A stretch of 64,000 nt of DNA from Halosolutus gelatinilyticus (GTDB lineage Archaea; Halobacteriota; Halobacteria; Halobacteriales; Natrialbaceae). The DNA lies in the NCBI RefSeq assembly GCF_023028105.1, contig NZ_CP095491.1:1178001-1242000 (forward strand). Reading direction: 5' to 3'. A program made the translations under genes and the position numbers. Shown here piece by piece: positions 38,417 to 47,144 of the stretch. The notes beneath the pieces are model-generated. The model ran no database searches. It was not told the origin of the DNA and was given only the letters and a program-made list of their open reading frames with translations. How positions within the stretch are numbered: position 1 is the stretch's first letter; each line of letters opens with the position of its first letter.

Positions 38417-38707
38417 ATGACAGATCCAACGCTACTCGCGGTCGCCGCGGCGGGAGGCAACCTGTTGTTACTCGGCGTGCTCTCGGCGGTCTGGATCAGG
38501 AACTACTGGACGTTCCGAAACAGGCAGGTGTTCGCCCTGTGCTGTTTCGCCGCCCTGCTGGCGGGTGAGAACGTCGCCGCGATCGCGTTCCACCTCCGGA
38601 TGGGGATGCTGTACGCCGAGTCGGGCGGCGCGGTGCTCGTCGCGGCGGCGCTCCGGGTGCTCCAGTTCGTCGCGCTGTGCTTTCTCGTCTGGGCGACCGT
38701 TCGGTGA
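38417..38707 (+). CDS. DUF7521-type three-helix membrane protein
   Basis: 96 residues with three transmembrane helices: LLAVAAAGGNLLLLGVLSAV, FALCCFAALLAGENVAAIAF and LVAAALRVLQFVALCFLVWA. It is a clear paralogue of 39155-39451 (shared GGNL, R/QNY, GM-Y, ALR-LQFVAL) and more distantly of 21999-22295. Unlike the other two it has no adjacent HTH gene on the same strand, although one lies 750 nt downstream on the opposite strand. Function unknown. Confidence 0.75.
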   Translation: MTDPTLLAVAAAGGNLLLLGVLSAVWIRNYWTFRNRQVFALCCFAALLAGENVAAIAFHLRMGMLYAESGGAVLVAAALRVLQFVALCFLVWATVR

Positions 38708-38770
38708 GTGACCGGGTGACGGGGAACCAAGGGGCGAGCGACCGACAACGACCACGACGAGAACGAAACG

Positions 38771-39109
38771 ATGGACGACAATTCGACCGGAACGATACCC
38801 GAATCGACGATCGACCCCGACGCGCCGCGACCGACAAGTGACCCGAATACACCCCACCCAAGGATCGACGCGACGGCCAGCGAATCGGCGACCGACGCCG
38901 ATCGATCGATCACCCTGCTGGCGCGAGGGAGCCGGACCCGCGCGCTCTGCAAGGCGCTGTGTTACCGCGTGCTGATGCTGCTGACGACGGTCGGAATCGC
39001 GCTCGGCGTGACCGGCGATCCGAGCGTCGCGATCGACATCGGCCTCGCGACGACGATCATCAAGACGGCGACGTACTACGGCTACGAGCGGCTCTGGAAC
39101 GCGGTGTAG
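38771..39109 (+). CDS. DUF2061 membrane protein
   Basis: 112 residues. The N-terminal half is disordered and acidic. The C-terminal 60 residues are the DUF2061 domain: CKALCYRVLMLLTTVGIALGV and IDIGLATTIIKTATYYGYERLW, two transmembrane helices ending with the conserved YYGYERLW. Function unknown, although the family is widespread in bacteria and archaea. The start could lie further downstream inside the disordered part. Confidence 0.83.
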   Translation: MDDNSTGTIPESTIDPDAPRPTSDPNTPHPRIDATASESATDADRSITLLARGSRTRALCKALCYRVLMLLTTVGIALGVTGDPSVAIDIGLATTIIKTATYYGYERLWNAV

Positions 39110-39154
39110 GGGGACGAGGGTCGGAAAACCAGACGACTGACGGCCGACGGTCGG

Positions 39155-39451
39155 TCACTTGAGCGTGACGTAGGCGAGAAACGCCAGGGCGACGAACTGG
39201 AGCGCGCGGAGGAGCGCGACGACCTGCTGGACGGTCGGATCCGAGGCGTAGAACATCCCGGTGCTGAAAAAGAAGTAGATCGCCACCGCGTTCTCGAGGG
39301 CGAGAACGGCGCTGAACGCCAGCAGGCCGGCGACCAGCGGCGTCCCGAACCGTCGGTAGTTCTGCACCCAGACGTAGCCGAGCGCCGCGAGCAGTACGAG
39401 GTTCCCGCCCGAAAGGACCGCCGCCGCCGTGATTTCCGTGGACATTGACAT
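39155..39451 (-). CDS. DUF7521-type three-helix membrane protein
   Basis: 98 residues from the ATG at 39451 (MSMSTEITAAAVLSGGNLVL); the ATG two codons later is also possible. Three helices: AAAVLSGGNLVLLAALGYVW, VAGLLAFSAVLALENAVAIYF and VVALLRALQFVALAFLAYV. It begins four bases after the stop of the HTH gene on the same strand, forming a regulator/membrane-protein unit. Paralogous to 38417-38707, which lies about 450 nt away in the opposite direction. Confidence 0.78.
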   Translation of the reverse strand: MSMSTEITAAAVLSGGNLVLLAALGYVWVQNYRRFGTPLVAGLLAFSAVLALENAVAIYFFFSTGMFYASDPTVQQVVALLRALQFVALAFLAYVTLK

Positions 39452-39455
39452 GGTA

Positions 39456-39731
39456 TCACTCCAGTTTCTCCGTGATCGTCTCGAACTCGTCCCAGTGATG
39501 CATGAACTGGTCGGTGAGGAAGTACAGCTCGCCGTAGGTCCGCCCGCCACGCTCGACGACGTCGTGGTCCTCGAGCATCTCGAGGTGGTGGCGAACGGTG
39601 TTGTAGCCGACGTCGAGTTCCTCGGCGAGCTGGTTGGCGTTGCGGGGTTGGTCCTCGAGCACCCGGATGATCCGCGCCCTGTTCTCACCGCCGCGCGTGC
39701 CGGCGATGAGATACCACAACGCCTTCTCCAT
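39456..39731 (-). CDS. winged-helix regulator (ArsR/MarR-like)
   Basis: 91 residues, a single winged-helix domain. MEKALWYLIAGTRGGENRAR leads into IIRVLEDQPRNANQLAEEL, the recognition helix DVGYNTVRHHLEMLEDHDVVE, and the wing GRTYGELYFLT. The end (FMHHWDEFETITEKLE) is a dimerisation helix. It is the upstream gene of an HTH/DUF7521 pair, as also seen at 21625-22295, which suggests that the regulator controls, or is controlled through, the membrane protein. Confidence 0.85.
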   Translation of the reverse strand: MEKALWYLIAGTRGGENRARIIRVLEDQPRNANQLAEELDVGYNTVRHHLEMLEDHDVVERGGRTYGELYFLTDQFMHHWDEFETITEKLE

Positions 39732-39903
39732 CGGTTCGCCCTGAGATTCCCGCGAAGTGATGAAAAGGATGTGGATTTGCCGACAGCGGGACGGCTCGGC
39801 GATATTTCCCGATCGACCCGCCGTTCACCGCTAACCGATCTTCGCCCTACCGCCGATCGGGACGGCATCTACCGATACGAGGGGGGCGACCGCCCTCCGC
39901 GGG

Positions 39904-39911
39904 TTTATATA
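39904..39911 (+). promoter_or_regulatory. TATA box of the NucS-like gene
   Basis: tttatata lies 23-30 nt upstream of the ATG at 39934, the leaderless configuration. Confidence 0.6.
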
Positions 39912-39933
39912 CTAATCCGCGGCCAACGACGGC

Positions 39934-40698
39934 ATGATCGACGACGCGATTCGCGTGCTCGCGGGCGACTGCACCGTCATCACGGACGGCAAGGATCGCG
40001 AGGAGTATCGCGGACGAGTGACGACGATCGTCAAGCCCGACAACACCGTTCTGGTCCACGATATCGACGGCTACCAGCCCGTCGCGTGGCTCACGCGCGC
40101 CGACGCCGTCTCGAGCGACCGGATCGACGGCTTCTCGCTCGTCGCGACGAAGGGCACGCAGACGCTCCGGATCGCCACCCACGACCAGGACGGGTTCGCC
40201 CACTACCCGAGTTCGGCCGCCGGCACACCCGTCGGCACCTGTCTGGACTGTGGCGGCGCGCTCGTCCGATCGTCCGGCGTCCACTGCGTCGGCTGCGGCG
40301 ATCGCTACGGCGTCCCGACGGACGCGACGATCCGAGACGAGCAGTGCGACTGCGGACTGCCTCGGATGCGCGTCGAACGTGGCCTCGCGTTCAACGTCTG
40401 CCTCGATCGGGCCTGCGAGTCGCTGGACGACGCCGTCCGCGAGGCCTTCGATCGCGAGTGGGACTGCCCCGAATCGGGGTGCGACGGCGACCTCCGGATC
40501 CTCCGTCGCGGCGGCCTCATCGCGGGCTGCGAGCGCTATCCTGACTGCGAGACCGGCTTCGCGATCCCCGCCGGGGTCGTCGACGGCGCGTGCGCCTGCA
40601 GCCTCCCGACGTTCGAGACCGCGACCGGAACGCGCTGTCTCGACGCCACTTGCGAACGGCAGATCGAGGAGACGATCGGGGCCGCGGGTGACGACTGA
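39934..40698 (+). CDS. NucS-N-domain (DUF91-like) protein with multiple zinc ribbons
   Basis: 254 residues. The first 95 resemble the N-terminal DNA-binding beta domain of NucS/EndoMS (VTTIVKPDNTVLVHDIDGYQPVAWLTRADAV). The nuclease domain is absent. Instead there are Cys-rich segments: CLDCGG...HCVGCG (C4 ribbon), CDCGLPRM...CLDRACE, CPESGCDGDL...GCERYPDCETGF (topoisomerase-I-type C4 finger) and CACSLPTF...CLDATCE. The combination suggests single-stranded DNA or branched-DNA binding without an own nuclease. It is known in haloarchaea as a DUF91 protein, to my knowledge without an assigned role. Confidence 0.78.
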   Translation: MIDDAIRVLAGDCTVITDGKDREEYRGRVTTIVKPDNTVLVHDIDGYQPVAWLTRADAVSSDRIDGFSLVATKGTQTLRIATHDQDGFAHYPSSAAGTPVGTCLDCGGALVRSSGVHCVGCGDRYGVPTDATIRDEQCDCGLPRMRVERGLAFNVCLDRACESLDDAVREAFDREWDCPESGCDGDLRILRRGGLIAGCERYPDCETGFAIPAGVVDGACACSLPTFETATGTRCLDATCERQIEETIGAAGDD

Positions 40699-40739
40699 CA
40701 GCAGCCCGAGAGACCACCGGGGCTAAAGCAGCCCGATCA

Positions 40740-40985
40740 TCCGCTTCGGGCGGGAATGAAAGGGGCTGGCGTTGAGCGGAAGCTTTGCTTCCGCGATGCT
40801 CGGGAGAGCTTCGCTCTCCCGTCGCCATCGATGAACCCCGGCGAAGTCCTCGCGAACGAAGTGAGCGAGGGGTCAGCGAGACGTGAAGCGTCTCGCAGAG
40901 TAAGGGCCGCAGGAGCGAAGCGACGAGGACCACAGCGAGCCGCGGGACCCGATCGCGTCAGGGGCTTTCGAGGCGGTGGTGTCCA
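40740..40985 (+). repeat. dispersed structured element, copy B
   Basis: The core runs from GAAAGGGGCTGGCG (40758) to CGCGTCAGGGGCTTTC (ending 40969). The ends pair as GAAAG/CTTTC and TGGCG/CGTCA, again leaving AGGGGCT on both strands unpaired. Compared with copy A, the A-T pair of TGACG/TGTCA is a G-T pair here, so pairing is preserved. The interior is a row of perfect hairpins: GCGGAAGC-TTT-GCTTCCGC (40776-40794), GGGAGAGC-TTC-GCTCTCCC (40802-40820), CCTCGC/GCGAGG around CGAAG (about 40848-40871) and GCGAGACG-TGAAG-CGTCTCGC (about 40876-40896). It separates the NucS-like gene and endA. Confidence 0.65.
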
Positions 40986-41061
40986 ATATCGGCACACTCG
41001 CACCGGACTCTGATAAAAATCGATCCGCAGCCACTTTACGCACGACAACCAACGCCCGTCC

Positions 41062-42111
41062 ATGGGACTCGAGGGGCGATTCGACGAGGAGGAGGGCGTC
41101 GTCCGCGTCGGCGGCGACGCGCGCCAGCGCTATCACGACTCGCGGGGCTACGGCTATCCACTCGAGGGCAACGAGATCGCCCTCGCACCCGTCGAGGCGG
41201 CCCATCTGCTGTTTCGCGGGGATCTGGAGGCCGTCGTCGCCGACGGCGATCGACTCGACTTCCGATCGTTCGTCGCCCGCGAACCCGGCGCGGGCTTCGG
41301 GGTGCAGTTTCTGGTCTACGCCGATCTGCGATCACGGGGATTCTACCTCTCACCGGCGGCGGAGCCGTGGGTCGCGGATCCGCCGACGACGGACTTCGCG
41401 GTCTTTCCCCGCGGGAAGGGGCCGGGTGACGGGGAGGTCGAGTACCCCCTGCGGGTCATCGGCGAGCGGACCGACGTGCCCGCGAGCACCCTGACGGAGA
41501 GCGTACTCGCCGTCGTCGACGAGGAGAGCGAGATCACCTATTTCGAGGTGACCGGTCGCGACCCTGACGGCACCTCCGCGTCGTCGCTGCCCGAGAATTG
41601 CGCGGCCGACCTGTTGGCCGATCGGGTCGTCGTCTGGGAACCGCCGCTCTCGCTGTACGAGGAGACATTCTACGGCCAGCCCCTGGAGGGACGGGAGTAC
41701 GATCGGCCCACGTTACAGTGTTCGCTGCTCGAGGCCGCTTACCTCGCCGAACGGGGGGCGATCGATCTCGATCCGGACCGGGTTTGCGACCGCGGCCGCG
41801 ACGTCGAGGGGGACCGATTCGAGCGCCGACTGCGCGTCTACACCGCGTTGCGGGATCGCGGCGTCGTCCCTAAGACGGGCTACAAGTTCGGCGCGGACTT
41901 CCGGACCTACGCGGACGTGGCGTCGGTCGAGGAACTCGGTCACTCGGAACTGCTAGTTCGCGTGCACCCGGCGGACTACGTGTTCGAACCTCGCGATCTG
42001 GCGCTCGACGTTCGGCTGGCTCACGGGGTCCGGAAGACGATGGTGTTCGCGCTCGTCGAGACGGACCGCGAATCGATCGAGTGGTGGTCGATCGAACGGC
42101 TGACGCCCTGA
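41062..42111 (+). CDS. endA: tRNA-splicing endonuclease
   Basis: 349 residues, the double-length euryarchaeal form in which two endonuclease units are fused. The C-terminal unit has the catalytic triad Tyr 283 (DFRTYADV), His 294 (GHSELLV) and Lys 325 (VRKTMVFA), with the typical GYKFGADFR strand. The N-terminal unit is the degenerate structural half. EndA cuts bulge-helix-bulge structures in intron-containing pre-tRNAs and in the rRNA processing stems, such as those flanking the 16S and 23S genes in this window. Its upstream region contains element B. Confidence 0.93.
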   Translation: MGLEGRFDEEEGVVRVGGDARQRYHDSRGYGYPLEGNEIALAPVEAAHLLFRGDLEAVVADGDRLDFRSFVAREPGAGFGVQFLVYADLRSRGFYLSPAAEPWVADPPTTDFAVFPRGKGPGDGEVEYPLRVIGERTDVPASTLTESVLAVVDEESEITYFEVTGRDPDGTSASSLPENCAADLLADRVVVWEPPLSLYEETFYGQPLEGREYDRPTLQCSLLEAAYLAERGAIDLDPDRVCDRGRDVEGDRFERRLRVYTALRDRGVVPKTGYKFGADFRTYADVASVEELGHSELLVRVHPADYVFEPRDLALDVRLAHGVRKTMVFALVETDRESIEWWSIERLTP

Positions 42112-42144
42112 CGAACGCGATATCGACCGCCTCTTTGAATGCCG

Positions 42145-43311
42145 TCAGGGCGTCAGTATCGCCTTGATACAGCCGTCTTCCTTGTCGTTGAATTTCTCGT
42201 ACAGTTCCGGCCCCTCCTCCAGTCCGGCCTGGTGCGTGACGACGAACGAGGGGTCGATCTGTCCTTCCTCGATCATCCCGAGGAGCGAATCGAGGTAGCG
42301 CTGGACGTGCGTCTGGCCCGTCTTCACCGTCAGGCCCTTGTTCATCAGTGGCCCGATCGGGAGGTTCGCGCGGCCGACGTAGACGCCGGGGACCGAGATC
42401 GTGCCGCCCTTTCGGCAGCACTTGATCGCCTCGCGGAGCACGTACGGCCGATCGTCCTGCAGTCGCACCTCCTGTTTCACCCGATCGGAGGTGCCGGCGA
42501 ACCCGGTGCCGTGGGCGTCCGTGCCGACGGCGTCGATACACCGATCGGGGCCGCGGCTGCCGGTGAGTTCCATCAGCCGATCGTAGACGTCTTCCTCCTC
42601 GTAGTCGATGACCTCCGCGTCGCCGTGGCTCCGGGCCATGTCCAGCCGTTCCGGGATGCGGTCGATCGCGATCACGCGCTCGGCGCCGAGCATCTGGGCG
42701 CTCTGGATCGCGAACTGGCCGACCGGACCGCAGCCCCAGACGGCGACCGTATCGTTCTCCTCGATGTCGGCGTTTTCGGCCGCCATGTACCCCGTCGGGA
42801 AGATGTCGGAGAGGAAGAGCACCTGTTCGTCGGGTAGGTTCGATTCGATCGTGATCGGCCCGACGTCGGCGTACGGAACCCGCAGGTACTCCGCCTGCGC
42901 GCCGGCGTAGCCGCCCATCATGTGGGAGTAGCCGTACAGGCCGGCCGGCGAGTGGCCCATGAGCTTCCGGGCCAGTTCGGCGTTCGGGTTCGAGTTATCG
43001 CAGAGCGAATACAGTCCCTGCTCGCAGAACCAGCACGAACCGCAGCTGATCGTGAAGGGCACGACGACGCGATCGCCGACCTCGAGGGTGTCGACCTCGT
43101 CGCCAACCTCGACCACTTCGCCCATCGGTTCGTGACCGATCACGTCACCCTCCCGCATCGACGGCACGCGGTCGTTGTAGAGGTGCAGATCGGAGCCGCA
43201 GATCGCCGTGGCCGTCACCTCGATGATCGCGTCGGTCGGATTGACGATCTCCGGCTCGGGGACCTCGTCGACGCGGACGTCCCGCTCGCCGTGCCAGCAG
43301 AGTGCCCTCAT
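42145..43311 (-). CDS. zinc-dependent medium-chain alcohol dehydrogenase
   Basis: 388 residues. The catalytic zinc site uses CGSDLHLY and [13 protein letters not shown] structural zinc site has four cysteines in [16 protein letters not shown]. The NAD(P)-binding Rossmann motif is [20 protein letters not shown] followed by [13 protein letters not shown]. The overall pattern, including the long insertion around the second half ([19 protein letters not shown]), resembles glutathione-independent formaldehyde dehydrogenases and related dehydrogenases. Its ATG overlaps the stop of the SRPBCC gene by four bases, so they are coupled. Substrate not assignable. Confidence 0.9.
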   Translation of the reverse strand: MRALCWHGERDVRVDEVPEPEIVNPTDAIIEVTATAICGSDLHLYNDRVPSMREGDVIGHEPMGEVVEVGDEVDTLEVGDRVVVPFTISCGSCWFCEQGLYSLCDNSNPNAELARKLMGHSPAGLYGYSHMMGGYAGAQAEYLRVPYADVGPITIESNLPDEQVLFLSDIFPTGYMAAENADIEENDTVAVWGCGPVGQFAIQSAQMLGAERVIAIDRIPERLDMARSHGDAEVIDYEEEDVYDRLMELTGSRGPDRCIDAVGTDAHGTGFAGTSDRVKQEVRLQDDRPYVLREAIKCCRKGGTISVPGVYVGRANLPIGPLMNKGLTVKTGQTHVQRYLDSLLGMIEEGQIDPSFVVTHQAGLEEGPELYEKFNDKEDGCIKAILTP

Positions 43312-44072
43312 ACCAGATCACCCGTCCCCCGAGCCGACGGATTGCCCGCGGTCGTCGTCGGGATCTCCCCCGTCTCGGCGAGGCTCTTGAAGCGGTCGAG
43401 TGCCTGGCTAACGATCGTCTCGGGGACGACGTCGAGTCGGTCCAGCACCTTCGTGCCGAGCTCGCCGCCCGGCGGGGTGAACCGGGTCCGCAGCGTTACT
43501 TTCGTCCCCCGATCGCCGGAGGCCGGATCGAACCGAAGCTCCAGGTCGTCGAGCAGCGCCGACCGGCCGATCGGTTCCCAGCGCAGCCGTTCATCGGACT
43601 CGTCGTCGACGAGGCGCGTCTCCCACGACAGTCGTCGATCGAGCGGTCCGCGGACGGTCCAGCGGTGGCGACCCGCTCCCAGCGAGGTGACGTCCGCGGC
43701 GCTCCCCGCGATGCGGTCGAGGGTCCCCGCGTCGCGTGCGAGCTCCGAGAGTTCGTCGGCGGGGGTCCCGATCGTGATGGACTGTTCGATCGTCGCCGAT
43801 TCGGGGCGCGCGGACGCCGACCGATCCGTCGACGTCCCTGATCCGCTGGCGCCTCCGGCGATGGCCCGATACGACAGCCAGCCGCCGGCGGCCGCGATCG
43901 CCGCGCCGCCGAGCGACCGACGTCTGAGGCCGGCGATCACGAGCGCGCCGCCGAGCGCCGCGGCGCCCAGGCGTCGTCGCCGATCTCGATCGGTACCAGT
44001 CCCCGAAAAATCCGCGGGGGACGTCGCTTCCGACAGCCCGCCGGCCGTCGCGTCTACCGAGTGTTCAGGCAT
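43308..44072 (-). CDS. SRPBCC (polyketide cyclase/START-like) membrane-associated protein
   Basis: 254 residues. The N-terminal 80 include two hydrophobic stretches ([17 protein letters not shown] and [20 protein letters not shown]) that probably form a DUF2892-like membrane anchor. The rest is an SRPBCC helix-grip domain ([56 protein letters not shown]). Such domains bind hydrophobic ligands. It directly precedes the alcohol dehydrogenase gene with a four-base overlap. A coupled function in aldehyde or lipid handling is conceivable but unproven. Confidence 0.82.
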   Translation of the reverse strand: MPEHSVDATAGGLSEATSPADFSGTGTDRDRRRRLGAAALGGALVIAGLRRRSLGGAAIAAAGGWLSYRAIAGGASGSGTSTDRSASARPESATIEQSITIGTPADELSELARDAGTLDRIAGSAADVTSLGAGRHRWTVRGPLDRRLSWETRLVDDESDERLRWEPIGRSALLDDLELRFDPASGDRGTKVTLRTRFTPPGGELGTKVLDRLDVVPETIVSQALDRFKSLAETGEIPTTTAGNPSARGTGDLV

Positions 44073-44274
44073 GGAGTCGGTGCATACTCGGGTGAAATCG
44101 CCTATTAGATGCCAGGGCTGAACATGAAGGCCGGGCCGAATCGATCGGCCGCCGGCGCGAACGAAAATCCGAGACGTGGGGTGGCCGACGATCAGCGGCG
44201 AGCGCAGCCGATCGACGAGTGGATCAACGGCGAATGCGGGCGACGCGAATAGCGAGCAGCGTTCCCAGACGCGG

Positions 44275-44679
44275 TCACCGCGTGCGACCCGGCTCCGGAA
44301 TCGCGGCTCCCTCGTGGGCGAGCAGGGCTCGTTTCAGGCCCAGGCCGCCGCCGTACCCGGTGAGCGAATCCGCGCCGACCACGCGGTGGCAGGGGACGAC
44401 GACGGGGATCGGATTCCGACCGCAGGCCTGACCGATCGCGATCGGCGCCGTCTCGAGGTCGGTCGCGAGGTCGCCGTAGGTACGGGTTTCGCCGCAGGGA
44501 ATCCGGTCCATCGCGCGCATCACGGTTCCCGTGAAGTCGTCGGGATAGTCGACGGCGAGGTCGAACGTCGATCGCTGCCCGGCCTCGTACTCCCGCAGTT
44601 GCTCGCGGATCGTCGCCTCGTCCTCGTCGATCCGCGACTCGTCGATCTCCAGTTCGCGGTCGAATAGCCGAACGTGCAT
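44275..44679 (-). CDS. ogt: methylated-DNA-[protein]-cysteine S-methyltransferase
   Basis: 134 residues. The active-site motif IPVVVPCHRVVG has the acceptor Cys at 97, and the DNA-binding wing RTYGDLATDLETAPIAIGQACGRNP is intact. The ending GYGGGLGLKRALLAHEG is also typical. The enzyme removes alkyl groups from O6-alkylguanine in DNA in a one-time reaction. The N-terminal domain is shorter than in bacterial Ogt, as in other archaeal proteins. The divergent trpS gene begins 116 nt away. Confidence 0.93.
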   Translation of the reverse strand: MHVRLFDRELEIDESRIDEDEATIREQLREYEAGQRSTFDLAVDYPDDFTGTVMRAMDRIPCGETRTYGDLATDLETAPIAIGQACGRNPIPVVVPCHRVVGADSLTGYGGGLGLKRALLAHEGAAIPEPGRTR

Positions 44680-44795
44680 CGACGAGACGTTCGCGCCGCT
44701 CCCTCTTGATGCTGCCGTATGGCCGAGTGAGCCCGGCGACGAGAGCGAACGCGAAGGCGAAGGCTTTTGCGCACCGGCGCGCCAAAACGGACGTA

Positions 44796-46472
44796 ATGAC
44801 CGGAGACGATCGGCTCGAGGAGTCCGAGTCAGCGGAACCGCGATTCAGGGAACCGGTGACTGATGGCGGTGAGCGATCCTCGTCGGATCGAAGATCCGGC
44901 GGCGGGGCTGCAGGCGCCGACGGCGAGGGATCGGAGATTCCTCGAGCAGACGGCGGAGCCGTCGACGACGTCGCGCTCGATCCGTGGGGTTCCTCTAGCG
45001 TCTCCGACTACCGCAAACTGTTCGAGGAGTTCGGCATCGAGGAGTTCGAAGACATCCTCCCCGAGGTGCCGACCCCTCACTACCTGATGCGCCGCGGGGT
45101 CATCTTCGGCCACCGCGACTACGACCCGATCGCCCGGGCCTTGCAGAACGGCGACCCCGCGGCCGTCCTCTCCGGATTTATGCCCACCGGCGACCCGCAC
45201 ATCGGGCACAAACTCGTCTTCGACGAGATCATTTGGCACCAGCGGCGGGGTGCCGACGCCTACGCGCTGATCGCCGACCTCGAAGCGCACTCCGCCCGCG
45301 GGCTGTCCTGGGCGGAGATCGACGAGCACGCGCGCAACTATCTGCTCTCGCTGCTCGCGCTCGGCTTCGATCCCGAAGACGGGGAACTCTACCGACAGTC
45401 AACCAACCGCGAGGTACAGGATCTGGCGTTCGAACTGGGGATCGAAGCGAACTTCTCCGAGCTAGGGGCGATCTACGGCTTCGACGGCGAGACCGACGTC
45501 TCGCACATGCAGTCGGTCGTCACCCAGATGGCCGACATCCTCTACCCCCAACTCGACGAGCCGAAGCCGACCGTCATCCCCGTCGGCCCGGACCAGGACC
45601 CCCACGTTCGGCTGGCGCGGGACCTCGCCGAACGGATGCGCTTTTTCAAAGTGAGCGAGGCCTACGCCAGCTTCGAACTCGACGACGAGGAGCGCGCGCT
45701 CGTCGCGGACTTCCACGATCGGCTCGATCCCGCCGATTTCGACGACGACGATCTGCGCTGCGTCCACGTCGCGGAGGCGATCGAGGGGACGCCCCTCGAA
45801 GACCTCGGCGTCGGCGCGGACGCGCTCGGATCGCTCCTGACGAAACTCGAGGAGGCCGGCATGGAGCCGGTTCGACCCCGAACCCGCTTTTTCGATCGCC
45901 GAGCGACCGACGAGGCGTTCGACGCGCTTATAGCGGCGATCGACGGCGAGAAGCGCGTCTACGAGAGTCACGTCGACGCCTTCGACCTCGACCTCGACGA
46001 GGCCGCGGAGCTCGCCCGGGAGATCGAGGTCGAAAACGGCGGCTACGGCTTCCTGCCGCCGTCATCGATTTACCACCGCTTCATGACCGGCCTGACAGGC
46101 GGCAAGATGTCCTCGTCGATCCCCGCCAGCCACATCTCCTTGCTCGACGATCCCGAGGACGGCTACGACAAGGTGAAGGCGGCGACGACCGGCGGCCGCG
46201 AGACCGCCGAGGAGCAACGCGAACTCGGCGGCCGCGCCGACGAGTGTCCCGTCTACGAACTGTACGCCTACCTCTTGGCCGGCGACGACGACGAGTTCGC
46301 AAAGCGGGTCTACGACGAATGCGTCGGCGGCGAACGCCTCTGTGGCGACTGCAAGGAACAGGCCGCCCAGCTCATGAAAGAGTTCCTCGCGGAGCACCAG
46401 GAGAAACGCGAGGAGGTCGCCGATCTGCTGGAAGAAGCCGACATCGAACTCGAATCGCCGCGCGCGAGGTAG
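44796..46472 (+). CDS. trpS: tryptophanyl-tRNA synthetase
   Basis: 558 residues, class I. The start at 44796 is chosen because cttttg at about 44763 stands at the leaderless TATA distance. The first 85 residues are a disordered acidic extension. The HIGH motif is PTGDPHIGHKL and the KMSKS motif is GGKMSSSIPASHI, with PVGPDQDPHVRLARDLAERM between, as in archaeal/eukaryal TrpRS. The C-terminus ends in GDCKEQAAQLMKEFLAEHQEKRE. It charges tRNA-Trp. The promoter sequence GCTTTTGC is the same as that in front of the pheS leader. Confidence 0.95.
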   Translation: MTGDDRLEESESAEPRFREPVTDGGERSSSDRRSGGGAAGADGEGSEIPRADGGAVDDVALDPWGSSSVSDYRKLFEEFGIEEFEDILPEVPTPHYLMRRGVIFGHRDYDPIARALQNGDPAAVLSGFMPTGDPHIGHKLVFDEIIWHQRRGADAYALIADLEAHSARGLSWAEIDEHARNYLLSLLALGFDPEDGELYRQSTNREVQDLAFELGIEANFSELGAIYGFDGETDVSHMQSVVTQMADILYPQLDEPKPTVIPVGPDQDPHVRLARDLAERMRFFKVSEAYASFELDDEERALVADFHDRLDPADFDDDDLRCVHVAEAIEGTPLEDLGVGADALGSLLTKLEEAGMEPVRPRTRFFDRRATDEAFDALIAAIDGEKRVYESHVDAFDLDLDEAAELAREIEVENGGYGFLPPSSIYHRFMTGLTGGKMSSSIPASHISLLDDPEDGYDKVKAATTGGRETAEEQRELGGRADECPVYELYAYLLAGDDDEFAKRVYDECVGGERLCGDCKEQAAQLMKEFLAEHQEKREEVADLLEEADIELESPRAR

Positions 46473-46507
46473 CAGGCGGGAACGGGGAACAGTGCGGACG
46501 GAGCGAG

Positions 46508-46936
46508 TCAGTACCGACCGATCTCGTCGCCGAGTTCGTCGTTGAGGTACGACCCGATCGCGCCGCCGCCAGTCGCGAACACGACGACGTAGAGCGGGCC
46601 GAACAGCACGGATTCGGGGAAGAATTCGGGAACGAGTCCGTTAGTGAGGAACAGGCCGACCGCTACCACAGCGGCCGCGATCGCACCGGCGAACGCGCCG
46701 ACAACTGCGCCCTCCGTGAGATCGTCCCCTTCGAGATAGCCCGAAACGAGCCCGCCGAACAGCGGCGCGAAGGAGACGAGCGAGAACAGAAACAGCGCGA
46801 GGAGGCCACCGAGCAGCCCGTTGACGGCCGTCGGCCGCCGATCGGAGTCGGTCCGGTCGACGGACCGATCGGTAGTGCGGTCATCGGTGTGATCGTCACT
46901 GACGTCGGATTCGTCGTCCGGATCGGTGTTGACCAT
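46508..46936 (-). CDS. DUF5518 membrane protein
   Basis: 142 residues. An N-terminal disordered stretch rich in Asp, Arg and Ser (about 40 residues) precedes four Gly/Ala-rich helices: VNGLLGGLLALFLFSLVSFA, VVGAFAGAIAAAVVAVGLFL, SVLFGPLYVVVFATGGGAIG and the shorter one near GGLVSGYLEGDD. Haloarchaeal DUF5518 proteins share this layout. The gene is convergent with trpS and divergent from the pheS leader. Function unknown. Confidence 0.75.
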   Translation of the reverse strand: MVNTDPDDESDVSDDHTDDRTTDRSVDRTDSDRRPTAVNGLLGGLLALFLFSLVSFAPLFGGLVSGYLEGDDLTEGAVVGAFAGAIAAAVVAVGLFLTNGLVPEFFPESVLFGPLYVVVFATGGGAIGSYLNDELGDEIGRY

Positions 46937-47024
46937 ACGCGTCTCCTCTCACGTCAGCAGGAGAAACCTTCCGGTTCGAGAGTACGTGACGGCGCGACGA
47001 CGCGATCGGCCGTGGACCACCGCA

Positions 47025-47033
47025 ACGCTTTTG
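47025..47033 (+). promoter_or_regulatory. TATA-like box of the pheS leader transcript
   Basis: cgcttttgc lies about 25-33 nt before the ATG at 47058 and repeats the GCTTTTGC seen in front of trpS. Confidence 0.5.
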
Positions 47034-47057
47034 CTTCGGCCCGAACAGGACTCGCGT

Positions 47058-47144
47058 ATGGCATCCGAACCCGACGTTCGTGCCGGCGTCGCCCGCCCAC
47101 CGCAGCGTCCGCGCCCAGGGTTCGGCTTCTTCTTCGCCCGGTAA
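47058..47144 (+). CDS. Phe-rich putative leader peptide of pheST
   Basis: 28 codons: MASEPDVRAGVARPPQRPRP followed by GFGFFFAR and TAA. Four of the last seven codons are Phe (three consecutive TTC). It stands at the leaderless distance from a TATA-like box and ends 134 nt before pheS. A Phe-codon run at the end of a short ORF directly in front of phenylalanyl-tRNA synthetase is the design of a ribosome-mediated attenuation leader, as in Escherichia coli pheM/pheST. No such system is established in archaea as far as I know. Its stop codon lies inside the first hairpin of the following region. Confidence 0.6.
   Translation: MASEPDVRAGVARPPQRPRPGFGFFFAR

Noticed and set aside
40756-41013. 85-codon open frame across element B
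   Set aside because: It runs through the hairpin array and has no protein-like character; the conserved feature is the palindromic structure.
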